Notes: generated from the letters alone by a model not told the origin. 7,398 nucleotides of DNA from Bacteroidales bacterium (GCA_029934875.1 JAOZLK010000116.1:2487-9884), one strand, 5' to 3'. Positions 1 through 5,589 are shown, counted from the first letter of the stretch. Made by a program: numbers and translations.

Positions 1-275
1 ACTGCTTCATTGTGCTCCGGAAACATGGTACAGGTGCGGTCGTAGGCATAGAACACCAGGTCAGATTCCCGGTAGAGTACAATTCCGTTAACTCCACCGG
101 CGATCAATTTAGAACTTCCAATACCCATGTCACCCAGATCGGCATAAAGTAAGAGGTAGATGTCGACCCTTACCACAGGAATCAACTCCCCCTTATTACT
201 TTCACAGGAGGAAAGGAATAATCCTGTGACAAAGAGGAATAATAATGAGAAAAATAATAGCCCTGTTCGTTTCAT
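1..275 (-). CDS. Predicted lipoprotein, possibly Rieske-like (3' part outside window)
   Basis: An open reading frame starts at ATG 275-273 and stays open for 91 codons to the left edge, so the C-terminus is missing. Residues 1-4 (MKRT) are basic, residues 5-21 are hydrophobic, and LSSC puts a lipobox cysteine at residue 24, which indicates export and lipid attachment. The mature part contains a GGVNGIVLYR stretch (residues 60-69) and FYAYDRTC (75-82). From memory this resembles a Bacteroidota lipoprotein family annotated as Rieske 2Fe-2S-like. However, the first classical Rieske ligand pair (CxH) is not present: C82 is followed by T-M. Any second ligand pair would lie outside the window. The lipoprotein call is firm; the Rieske assignment is tentative. 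The gene is divergent from the membrane protein gene at 361 and has a promoter-like box a few bases upstream, which suggests a very short or absent leader. Confidence 0.75.
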   Translation of the reverse strand, partial: MKRTGLLFFSLLFLFVTGLFLSSCESNKGELIPVVRVDIYLLLYADLGDMGIGSSKLIAGGVNGIVLYRESDLVFYAYDRTCTMFPEHNEA

Positions 276-282
276 TTCGGCA

Positions 283-290
283 CAAAAGTA
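283..290 (-). promoter_or_regulatory. Bacteroidota -7 box for the lipoprotein gene
   Basis: The minus strand reads TACTTTTG, an exact match to the TAnnTTTG -7 consensus. It ends only 7 bases before the ATG at 275, so transcription would start at or almost at the start codon. No TTTG -33 box is present at the expected 19-base distance. Confidence 0.5.
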
Positions 291-306
291 ATAAAACCAC
301 CTATTT

Positions 307-341
307 TTTGTAGTTTTAACTCTGTAAAAGAATTATTATTG
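307..341 (+). promoter_or_regulatory. Weak candidate promoter for the 361 gene
   Basis: TTTG (307-310) is followed after 23 bases by TATTATTG (334-341), one base off the TAnnTTTG consensus. The spacing is longer than the usual 19 or so, so this is only a possible promoter. It is the best candidate in the 85-base divergent intergenic region. Confidence 0.25.
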
Positions 342-360
342 CATCAATCCCGACAATTGG

Positions 361-834
361 ATGGATTTTGATATAGGAAATATATTATATGTTTTGATCA
401 CCCTGGTGGCGATCATTGCCACCTTGTTGGGGAAAAAGAAAAAGCAACCTGGAAAAAGTGCGAAGCCTGGATTTTTTGAGAACCTGGAACAGGTACTCAA
501 AATGGGTCAGGAGGATCCGCATGTAATGGATCTCCAAGGTGAGGAACCCGATCTTCAGGTGGAGAGAGAAGATGCAGATTACGAGTATGTTAATGAAGAA
601 TCCAGCACAGTGGATGAGGCTCCTTCATTAGATGAGGGTTACAATAAAATGCTACAAGGTAGAGCCAGAATGTCTTTTGAGGAGATGCCTGCAGACGAAG
701 TGAGTGCTCTTAATCCAATGGAAGTGGTCGATTTGGAAGAGGCCGATGGTCCTGATTATTTTGAAATCATTAAGGACTTTGATGCCGGAACTGCTGTTGT
801 TTATTCGGCCATTATCAACAGACCTGATTATTGA
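361..834 (+). CDS. Uncharacterised membrane-anchored acidic protein
   Basis: This 157-residue protein has one predicted N-terminal membrane segment (about residues 5-23). A strongly basic stretch follows (GKKKKQPGKSAK, about 24-35), which by the positive-inside rule would leave the rest in the cytoplasm. Residues 50-130 are very acidic and low in complexity, and probably largely disordered. The C-terminus returns to an ordered-looking motif, FDAGTAVVYSAIINRPDY (140-157). I recall similar short endings (AVIYSEIL-RP-like) on small Bacteroidota proteins of unknown function, but cannot verify this here. The start is the first ATG in frame and lacks a Shine-Dalgarno sequence, which is common in this group. 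It lies upstream of greA but is separated from it by a promoter and terminator, so it is probably its own transcript. No function can be assigned. Confidence 0.8.
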   Translation: MDFDIGNILYVLITLVAIIATLLGKKKKQPGKSAKPGFFENLEQVLKMGQEDPHVMDLQGEEPDLQVEREDADYEYVNEESSTVDEAPSLDEGYNKMLQGRARMSFEEMPADEVSALNPMEVVDLEEADGPDYFEIIKDFDAGTAVVYSAIINRPDY

Positions 835-845
835 TATTTTTTTTA

Positions 846-853
846 TAATTTTG
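846..853 (+). promoter_or_regulatory. -7 box of the greA promoter
   Basis: TAATTTTG matches the TAnnTTTG consensus exactly. Transcription would begin around 858-861, right at the left arm of the hairpin at 861-884. No convincing TTTG -33 box lies at the usual spacing. It starts 12 bases after the stop codon of the upstream gene. Confidence 0.55.
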
Positions 854-860
854 CAAGTGA

Positions 861-892
861 AGAGTTCCGGATTACCGGAATTCTTTTTTTTT
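861..892 (+). terminator. Intrinsic terminator in the greA leader
   Basis: AGAGTTCCGG (861-870) and CCGGAATTCT (875-884) form a 10-bp stem with one G-U pair, closed by the four-base loop ATTA. A run of nine T follows (884-892). This is a canonical Rho-independent terminator shape. It would end transcripts of the upstream gene, and because it lies just after the likely greA transcription start it would also attenuate greA. Confidence 0.85.
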
Positions 893-902
893 AATTAAGT
901 AA

Positions 903-908
903 GGGAGG
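903..908 (+). promoter_or_regulatory. Strong Shine-Dalgarno sequence of greA
   Basis: GGGAGG lies 8 bases before the ATG at 917. It fixes the greA start and stands out because most other genes in this window lack such a site. Confidence 0.8.
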
Positions 909-916
909 ATAAAACT

Positions 917-1390
917 ATGGCGCAAACTTCTTACATGACAGAGGAGGGCCTGGACAAATTGAAAAAGGAACTGGACCATCTTACTAAGGTGGAAAGACCT
1001 TCCATTTCACTACAAATTGCCGAGGCCCGGGATAAGGGGGACCTGTCTGAGAATGCTGAGTATGATGCAGCGAAGGAGGCACAGGGAATGCTTGAGATGA
1101 GAATATCCAGGATGGAAGATATGGTCGCCAATGCGCGGGTTATTGATGAATCAAAGATTAATACCTCTTCTGTTCAGATCCTGAATAAGGTTAAAATAAA
1201 AAACACCAAGACAAATGCCCAGGTTGAGTACATGCTTGTATCTGAGGCAGAGGCGGATATAAAGAATGGGAAGATATCGGTTGCCACACCAATTGCCAAA
1301 GGCTTACTTGGAAAGAAAGTTGGGGATGTGGTAGAGATTAATGTACCCTCCGGAGTGATGTCTTTCGAAATTGTGAAAATATCTTTATAG
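917..1390 (+). CDS. greA: Transcription elongation factor GreA
   Basis: At 157 residues this is the normal length for GreA. GreA enters the RNA polymerase secondary channel and stimulates cleavage of backtracked RNA, rescuing stalled complexes. Residues 8-75 form the N-terminal coiled coil. Its tip carries the hallmark ARDKGDLSENAEYDAAKEAQ (36-55), with acidic residues D42 and E45 at the positions of the E. coli Asp41/Glu44 pair that help hold the catalytic magnesium; their presence argues for an active cleavage factor rather than a Gfh-type inhibitor. The C-terminal FKBP-like domain spans about 83-157 and includes the typical GLLGKKVGDVVEINVP segment (128-143). The start is set by a strong Shine-Dalgarno sequence. 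Expression is probably controlled by the promoter-terminator pair in the leader (846-892). The HIT gene follows after 10 bases and is probably cotranscribed. Confidence 0.98.
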   Translation: MAQTSYMTEEGLDKLKKELDHLTKVERPSISLQIAEARDKGDLSENAEYDAAKEAQGMLEMRISRMEDMVANARVIDESKINTSSVQILNKVKIKNTKTNAQVEYMLVSEAEADIKNGKISVATPIAKGLLGKKVGDVVEINVPSGVMSFEIVKISL

Positions 1391-1400
1391 CACAGCTGTC

Positions 1401-1796
1401 ATGCCAAGCGTTTTTTCAAGAATTATCGCAGGGGAGATTCCTTCATACAAGATTCATGAGAATGAACGTTTCTATGCTTTTTTAGATATTAATCCCCTTG
1501 CAAAAGGGCATACCCTGGTGGTTCCTAAAGTGGAGACTGATTACCTCTTTGACCTGGAGGATGATATGCTTGGAGACATGATGGTTTTTGCCAAGGAAGT
1601 AGCACTTGCCATTGACAAAACAATGGAGTGTAAACGGGTGGGGGTTGCAGTCCTCGGACTTGAAGTTCCCCATGCACATATCCACCTGGTGCCAATAAAC
1701 GGTTTACACGATATTGAGTTCAGCAAGCCCAAGTTGCAATTGTCAGTCGAAGAGTTCGTGATCATTGCAGAGAAAATCTCTGCTGCTCTTGAATAA
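1401..1796 (+). CDS. HIT (histidine triad) family protein, Hint-like
   Basis: This 131-residue protein belongs to the HIT superfamily of nucleotide hydrolases and transferases, which act on adenosine phosphoramidates and related nucleotide conjugates. The N-terminal half has the family pattern FSRIIAGEIPSYKI (5-18) and DINPLAKGHTLVVPK (29-43). The triad is PHAHIHLVP (90-98), with H91, H93 and H95; by analogy with Hint and Fhit, the middle histidine H93 is the nucleophile. The zinc-binding cysteines seen at the N-terminus of some Hint proteins are absent: it begins SVFSRII. The C-terminal part after the triad is longer than in minimal Hint proteins. The gene lies 10 bases after greA, has no Shine-Dalgarno site, and probably shares the greA transcript. 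The exact substrate cannot be read from sequence. Its stop is 2 bases from the convergent ruvC stop. Confidence 0.95.
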   Translation: MPSVFSRIIAGEIPSYKIHENERFYAFLDINPLAKGHTLVVPKVETDYLFDLEDDMLGDMMVFAKEVALAIDKTMECKRVGVAVLGLEVPHAHIHLVPINGLHDIEFSKPKLQLSVEEFVIIAEKISAALE

Positions 1797-1798
1797 GC

Positions 1799-2356
1799 TT
1801 ATTTGAGTCTTTCCGGATTTTTGCGGATAAAATCTTCCCAGTTTTTTGGGCCTGGCGTTTTTTCTAATCCCTCCTTCTGGTGGAAGTGGCACAGGGCCAC
1901 TGCCAAACCATCCGTAGCATCAAGATTTTTAGGGATCTCTTTGAGCTGGAATAGCCTTGCAAGCATGGCTGCCACCTGTTCTTTGGAAGCATTCCCGGTG
2001 CCGGTTATGGCCAGTTTAATTTTCCTGGGGGCATATTCTGAAAGAGGGATGTTGCGGGAAAGTATAGCAGCAATGGCAACCCCCTGTGCTCTCCCGAGCT
2101 TTAACATTGACTGTACATTCTTACCGAAGAAGGGAGCTTCAATTGCCACTTCATCCGGCAGAAAGCGATCAATCAGTTCCAGTGTTTTCTCATGGATCAG
2201 ACTGAGCTTCATGTAGGGATTAATGGTTTTTTTCAGGTCCACAACGCCCATATCAAGATAACCCGGGGTATTGCCATAGCCCTTGATTACCCCGAAACCC
2301 ATCAGGTTGGTTCCAGGATCTATCCCCAGGATGATTCGTTCACTGTTTTTGTGCAT
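1799..2356 (-). CDS. ruvC: Holliday junction resolvase RuvC
   Basis: This 185-residue protein is RuvC, the dimeric nuclease that cuts four-way junctions delivered by RuvAB during recombinational repair. All four catalytic acids of the RNase H-like fold are visible. D13 lies in ILGIDPGT (9-16), E73 in VAIEAPFFG (70-78), and D146 and D149 in DATDGLAVALCH (146-157), matching E. coli D7, E66, D138 and D141. The conserved KLGRAQGVA segment (86-94) and basic GNASKEQVA (121-129) are also present. The C-terminal tail after residue 157 (about 28 residues) is basic and slightly longer than in E. coli. The ATG at 2356 is upstream of the catalytic core and overlaps the end of the transporter gene by 17 bases, suggesting translational coupling within the serS operon. 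ruvA and ruvB are not in this window. Confidence 0.98.
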   Translation of the reverse strand: MHKNSERIILGIDPGTNLMGFGVIKGYGNTPGYLDMGVVDLKKTINPYMKLSLIHEKTLELIDRFLPDEVAIEAPFFGKNVQSMLKLGRAQGVAIAAILSRNIPLSEYAPRKIKLAITGTGNASKEQVAAMLARLFQLKEIPKNLDATDGLAVALCHFHQKEGLEKTPGPKNWEDFIRKNPERLK

Positions 2357-3239
2357 TTCTAGTAAGCATATTCTGTAGTAAGATACCTGAAATCAACAGG
2401 ATGATACCATACAGGGTTGTAAGAAAAATTGTCTCATTCAGTACCAGCCTCACAATAATCAGGTTTATAAAGGGGGCTATAAAAATCAGGTTGCTAATCC
2501 GGTCGGTCGTTGGGGCATATTGCATTGCCAGTAACCACAATACAAATGTAATGCCCATTTCGAATATTCCCACATATATGGCGCTTCCAATCGCCTGGGG
2601 AGTGTCCCCAAGCAGGCTTCCCCTTATCAAACCAATGATCAGGAGAAGAATGGAGGCAAACAGGAAGTTCAGAAACAGGCGTGCTACCGGATCTTTATTG
2701 TCTTTTGCATTGTAGATGAAATAAATGGCCCAAATAATGGAGGTGGAAAGTGCCAGCACTATTCCCAGGCGGTTTTCAGGGTCCTTTGCACCACTGCCTC
2801 CCTGCAGTGAGATCACGATAATCCCGGAAAAACTGATGACCATGGCCCCAATACTTTTCAAGCTGATCTTTTGTTTCAGAAGTGGTATGGAAATGATAAC
2901 AAGTACAATGGGCCATATCATATTTAGTGGTTGGGCTACCTGGGCCGGAAGAATGGAGTAGGCTCTAAAAAGGATCAGGTAGTAGGCTACTGGATTTAAT
3001 AATCCCATTAGCAGTGAGAACCATAGATCTGACTTTCTGAAACGAGCGAGATTCTTATAGCGTTTTCCAAATAAGAGCAGGATGCCCAGGACCAGGGCTG
3101 AGGTGAAGGTGGCTCCTGTGAGTAATTGGAGAGTATCCTGGTGCCGAAGCCCAATTTTAAATGCTGTGGGTATGGTGCTCCAGAAGAGCACAGCCAGGAT
3201 GGCTAAAATAAATGCTTTCCTGGCTGATTTCTCTTTCAT
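2340..3239 (-). CDS. EamA/DMT-family inner-membrane transporter
   Basis: The 299-residue protein is highly hydrophobic and fits ten membrane helices in two EamA repeats (about 9-146 and 157-290). This is the standard architecture of drug/metabolite transporter superfamily permeases, which typically export amino acids, metabolites or toxic compounds. The start ILAVLFWSTIPTAFKIGLR (14-32) resembles the usual first helix with its W-S/G-P features. PLNMIWPIVLVIIS (104-117) and SNLIFIAPFINLI (249-261) are the matching fourth helices, followed in each half by short charged segments (KQKIS and LNETI). The substrate cannot be predicted. The gene follows serS after 14 bases and overlaps ruvC by 17 bases, so it lies inside that operon although no functional link to either gene is obvious. 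No promoter box was seen in the short gap. Confidence 0.93.
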   Translation of the reverse strand: MKEKSARKAFILAILAVLFWSTIPTAFKIGLRHQDTLQLLTGATFTSALVLGILLLFGKRYKNLARFRKSDLWFSLLMGLLNPVAYYLILFRAYSILPAQVAQPLNMIWPIVLVIISIPLLKQKISLKSIGAMVISFSGIIVISLQGGSGAKDPENRLGIVLALSTSIIWAIYFIYNAKDNKDPVARLFLNFLFASILLLIIGLIRGSLLGDTPQAIGSAIYVGIFEMGITFVLWLLAMQYAPTTDRISNLIFIAPFINLIIVRLVLNETIFLTTLYGIILLISGILLQNMLTRNAQKQ

Positions 3240-3253
3240 ATATAATAATCAAT

Positions 3254-4534
3254 CTACCTGATGATTTCTTTACCCTTCCCCATATACTTGTGCAGAACCT
3301 CGGGAAGCTTAATTCCATCGGGTGTCTGATTGTTTTCAAGTACTGCGGCCATGATTCTTGGTAGGGCCAGGGAGCTTCCATTCAGTGTATGTGCCAGGAT
3401 GGGCCGCTTTTCACCGGCTTCACGGAAACGAAGTTTCAGGCGGTTGGCCTGGTAGGCTTCAAAGTTGGAAACTGAACTTACCTCCAGCCATCTTTTCTGG
3501 GCTGCCGAATAGACTTCAAAATCATAGGTAAGTGCCGATGTGAAGCTCAGATCACCTCCGCAGAGTTGAACAATGCGGTAGGGAAGCCCAAGACTGATGA
3601 TCAGTTTTTCCACGTGCTTAACCATCTCGTCAAGTGCCGCATATGAGTTTGAAGGATGCTGGATCTGTACAATCTCCACCTTGTCGAACTGGTGGACCCT
3701 GTTGAGGCCCCTGACATCTTTCCCGTGCGACCCGGCCTCACGTCTGAAACAGGGGGTATAGGCTGTGTTTTTTATGGGAAGCTCTTCTGCATCAAGGATC
3801 ACATCCCTGTAGATATTGGTGACCGGAACCTCCGCAGTGGGGATCAGGTAAAGGTTGTCTTCTGTAACATGATACATCTGTCCCTCCTTGTCAGGAAGCT
3901 GCCCGGTTCCGAAGCCGGAATCTTCGTTGACCATTAAAGGAGGCAGAATTTCTTCATAGCCTGCAGCGGTATTTTCTTCCAGGAACCAGGAAATCAATGC
4001 CCTCTGGAGTCGGGCCCCGTCTCCCCTGAATACAGGGAAACCAGCCCCCGTGATCTTGACCCCCAGTTCAAAATCAATAAGCCTGTATTTCGTTCCTAAT
4101 TCCCAGTGAGGCAAAGCATTTTCATCCAGTTCCGGCATGGCGCCTCCCTCCCTTATCAGCTTATTGTCAGCTTCAGTGTTTCCCGGGGGTACAGATGGAT
4201 GGGGTACATTCGGGATCTGAACCAGCAGATTGTTCAGATCTACAGAGCTATCTTGAAAAGCTTTTTCCAGGGATTCAACTTCTTTCTTAATGGCCGTGGT
4301 CTGCTCCTTTACCTTATTAGCTTTTTCAGCCTCTCCGCTTTTGAACAATACCCCGATTTCTTTGCTCAGTCGGTTCATTTCTGCTTGCAGCTCATTGGTC
4401 TTCACCTGCAAAGATCGTCTTTCATTATCTTTGGAGATGAGCTGGTCGATCAGTTCGGGCTGTTTGAAATTTTTGATTTTTAATCCCTCAAGGATGGTCT
4501 CTTTGGAATCGCGGATAAATTGGATTGTCAGCAT
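3254..4534 (-). CDS. serS: Seryl-tRNA synthetase
   Basis: With the start at ATG 4534 (MLTIQFIRDS) the protein has 426 residues, the usual length. An upstream in-frame ATG at 4564 would add ten residues, but they would lie in the terminator region and do not look like SerRS sequence. The enzyme activates serine with ATP and charges tRNA-Ser, also making the precursor for Sec-tRNA where used. Residues 1-115 hold the antiparallel coiled-coil arm that contacts the long variable arm of tRNA-Ser. The class II catalytic core follows: motif 1 around 180-200, the serine-pocket TAEVPVTN (233-240), motif 2 FRREAGSHGKDVRGLNRVHQ (263-282), and motif 3 around LNGSSLALPRIMAAVLEN (384-401) with its invariant arginine R393. 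No key residue appears lost. It heads the serS-EamA-ruvC group and probably has its own promoter embedded in the preceding terminator. Confidence 0.98.
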   Translation of the reverse strand: MLTIQFIRDSKETILEGLKIKNFKQPELIDQLISKDNERRSLQVKTNELQAEMNRLSKEIGVLFKSGEAEKANKVKEQTTAIKKEVESLEKAFQDSSVDLNNLLVQIPNVPHPSVPPGNTEADNKLIREGGAMPELDENALPHWELGTKYRLIDFELGVKITGAGFPVFRGDGARLQRALISWFLEENTAAGYEEILPPLMVNEDSGFGTGQLPDKEGQMYHVTEDNLYLIPTAEVPVTNIYRDVILDAEELPIKNTAYTPCFRREAGSHGKDVRGLNRVHQFDKVEIVQIQHPSNSYAALDEMVKHVEKLIISLGLPYRIVQLCGGDLSFTSALTYDFEVYSAAQKRWLEVSSVSNFEAYQANRLKLRFREAGEKRPILAHTLNGSSLALPRIMAAVLENNQTPDGIKLPEVLHKYMGKGKEIIR

Positions 4535-4545
4535 TTTATGGGCAT

Positions 4546-4587
4546 AAAAAAACCTGTAATACACATTAAAGATAGTGCATTACAGGT
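4546..4587 (-). terminator. Intrinsic terminator of the rplU-rpmA operon
   Basis: Read on the minus strand, ACCTGTAAT (4587-4579) pairs perfectly with ATTACAGGT (4560-4552). After one mismatch, a further CAC/GTG pairing leaves a ten-base loop. A run of seven T follows (4552-4546). It begins 27 bases past the rpmA stop and ends 12 bases before the serS start, so it separates the two operons. Confidence 0.8.
4567..4574 (-). promoter_or_regulatory. Possible serS -7 box inside the terminator loop
   Basis: The loop of the terminator reads TATCTTTA on the minus strand, one base off TAnnTTTG. Transcription would begin around 4562-4559, within the 3' arm of the hairpin, so serS mRNA could not form it. 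No TTTG -33 box is present at the expected spacing. The location is supported mainly by the lack of room for a promoter between the T-run and the serS start. Confidence 0.35.
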
Positions 4588-4613
4588 GGATCATATATTG
4601 ATTTGATATTTTT

Positions 4614-4877
4614 CTACTGGGTTTCTACCGGTTCAATGGAAACGTAAGATTTGTTGTCCCTTTTCTTGGTGAATTTAACCGTTCCGTCGATTAAGGCAAA
4701 GAGGGTATGATCCCTGCCGAGGCCGACATTGTTACCAGGGTTGTGAACTGTACCACGCTGTCTTACGAGGATGTTCCCAGCTCTCACAAGCTGTCCGCCA
4801 TAAAGCTTCACACCAAGTCGCTTGCTTTCTGATTCGCGACCGTTTCTTGAACTACCGGCTCCTTTTTTGTGTGCCAT
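4614..4877 (-). CDS. rpmA: 50S ribosomal protein L27
   Basis: This 87-residue protein is bL27, which sits at the base of the central protuberance with its N-terminal tail reaching the peptidyl transferase centre. The protein starts directly with [14 protein letters not shown] (1-14), the conserved mature tail, so no cleavable N-terminal extension of the Firmicutes type is present. Next come the conserved [20 protein letters not shown] (21-40) and the [20 protein letters not shown] segment (42-61). Length is standard. It follows rplU after 29 bases of AT-rich sequence with no clear Shine-Dalgarno site, the usual rplU-rpmA arrangement, and is followed by the terminator at 4546-4587. Confidence 0.99.
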   Translation of the reverse strand: MAHKKGAGSSRNGRESESKRLGVKLYGGQLVRAGNILVRQRGTVHNPGNNVGLGRDHTLFALIDGTVKFTKKRDNKSYVSIEPVETQ

Positions 4878-4906
4878 AACTTATATCTTTTGACTTTTAA
4901 CTTTTC

Positions 4907-5410
4907 TTATTCCTTATCTGCATCCTTCTTAGGAGCAGCTTTCTTTGCTGCAGGCTTCTTTGCTGCGGGTTTCTTTACAGCAGCGGCCTTGGGAGCAGCA
5001 GCTTTTTTCTCAGCAGCCTTGGGAGCAGCAGCCTTGGGAGCAGCAGCTTTTGGTTTGGTAGCAGCCTTGGGAGCAGCAGCTTTTGGCTTGGCAGCACCGG
5101 CCTCAGAGATCGATTCGATCTGGATCTGGGTCATGTATTGCCTGTGGCCATTCAGCTTCTGGTATCCTTTACGTCTCTTTTTCTTAAAAACCAAAACCTT
5201 ATCAGCCTTCATGTGGGAGATAATTTTGGCAGAGACTTCGGCACCCTTCACGAGGGGATCTCCAACTGAAATTTTACTACCGGAATCGATCAGTAAAACC
5301 TTGTCAAAGCTTACTTTTTTACCTTCTTCGGCTTCCAACCTGTGAACATACAATTTCTGGTCTTTTTCAACCTTAAACTGCTGTCCTGCTATATCAACAA
5401 TTGCGTACAT
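4907..5410 (-). CDS. rplU: 50S ribosomal protein L21 with Ala/Lys/Pro-rich tail
   Basis: The protein has 167 residues from ATG 5410 (MYAIVDIAGQQFKV). An in-frame ATG at 5479 would add 23 residues, but that stretch contains the promoter, so it is rejected. Residues 1-105 are canonical bL21, a 23S rRNA-binding protein, including VFKKKRRKGYQKLNGHRQYM (74-93), the conserved basic rRNA-contact region. Residues 106-167 form an extra tail built almost only from A, K and P in AAAPKA- and KKPAA-like units, ending in DADKE. Most bacterial L21 proteins end near residue 103, so this is a 62-residue extension; tails of this composition are known in some Bacteroidota and resemble histone H1-type domains. 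It is probably disordered and could add RNA contacts. The gene is first in the rplU-rpmA operon and has the best promoter in the window. Confidence 0.98.
   Translation of the reverse strand: MYAIVDIAGQQFKVEKDQKLYVHRLEAEEGKKVSFDKVLLIDSGSKISVGDPLVKGAEVSAKIISHMKADKVLVFKKKRRKGYQKLNGHRQYMTQIQIESISEAGAAKPKAAAPKAATKPKAAAPKAAAPKAAEKKAAAPKAAAVKKPAAKKPAAKKAAPKKDADKE
4986..5080. repeat. Four copies of a 17-bp repeat within rplU
   Basis: GCCTTGGGAGCAGCAGC occurs without mismatch at 4986-5002, 5016-5032, 5031-5047 and 5064-5080 (plus-strand reading), spaced 30, 15 and 33 bases apart. On the coding strand it encodes the alanine/proline/lysine units of the L21 tail. Related but diverged units extend to about 4920. 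The near-identity suggests expansion by slippage or unequal recombination. Confidence 0.9.
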
Positions 5411-5449
5411 TAATACAATGTTTTTTACTTGATGTCTGAATTTGGGTCG

Positions 5450-5480
5450 CAAAGATAGAAAAGTTTGTGTGATTGACAAA
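5450..5480 (-). promoter_or_regulatory. Promoter of the rplU-rpmA operon
   Basis: On the minus strand TTTG (5480-5477) is followed after exactly 19 bases by TATCTTTG (5457-5450). This is a full match to the Bacteroidota housekeeping sigma consensus TTTG-N19-TAnnTTTG. The predicted transcript starts near 5445, giving a leader of about 35 bases before ATG 5410. Confidence 0.88.
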
Positions 5481-5558
5481 GTTATCCAGCAAATAATTTA
5501 CGCAGATGCTTGAGAGGTCAAGTAATTAATTAAGAGCTGATTTTGTCATAGTAATTTC

Positions 5559-5566
5559 TATATTTG
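5559..5566 (+). promoter_or_regulatory. -7 box for the BFN-CNT operon
   Basis: TATATTTG matches the TAnnTTTG consensus exactly and lies 23 bases before ATG 5590. A TTTG occurs at 5542-5545, but only 13 bases upstream, too close for the normal -33 box. The predicted start near 5571-5574 excludes the GTG at 5566 as a start codon. A GGAG at 5579-5582 lies 7 bases before ATG 5590 and could act as the ribosome binding site. Confidence 0.6.
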
Positions 5567-5589
5567 TGTTGAACGAGTGGAGACCTGGT

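Noticed and set aside
704..898. 64-codon plus-strand frame ending in the greA leader
   Set aside because: It overlaps the membrane protein gene in another frame and its end is a translation of the terminator T-run (FFFF).
1803..2216. 137-codon plus-strand frame opposite ruvC
   Set aside because: It is antisense to RuvC, whose four catalytic residues are intact; the translation shows no domain.
3157..3381. 74-codon minus-strand frame spanning the serS-transporter junction
   Set aside because: It is out of frame with both well-supported genes and shows no domain.
4535..4564. Ten-residue extension of SerRS from ATG 4564
   Set aside because: It is encoded by the 3' arm and T-run of the terminator and does not resemble SerRS; MLTIQFIRDS at 4534 is the expected start.
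4535..4613. T-box riboswitch controlling serS
   Set aside because: The sequence is too short and has no T-box bulge or specifier stem; a simple terminator explains it.
4986..5080. CRISPR array
   Set aside because: The repeats are 17 bp, unevenly spaced and partly overlapping, and they lie in frame within rplU.
4869..5345. 158-codon plus-strand alanine-rich frame opposite rplU
   Set aside because: It is the reverse reading of the L21 tail repeats (AAFGLAALGAA-like units) and the conserved L21 core.
5411..5479. N-terminal extension of L21 from ATG 5479
   Set aside because: The stretch contains the consensus promoter (5450-5480) and L21 proteins normally begin MYAIVDI or similar.
5566..5589. 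GTG start for the BFN gene
   Set aside because: The GTG overlaps the -7 box, and ATG 5590 has a GGAG seven bases upstream and matches the family's N-terminus.
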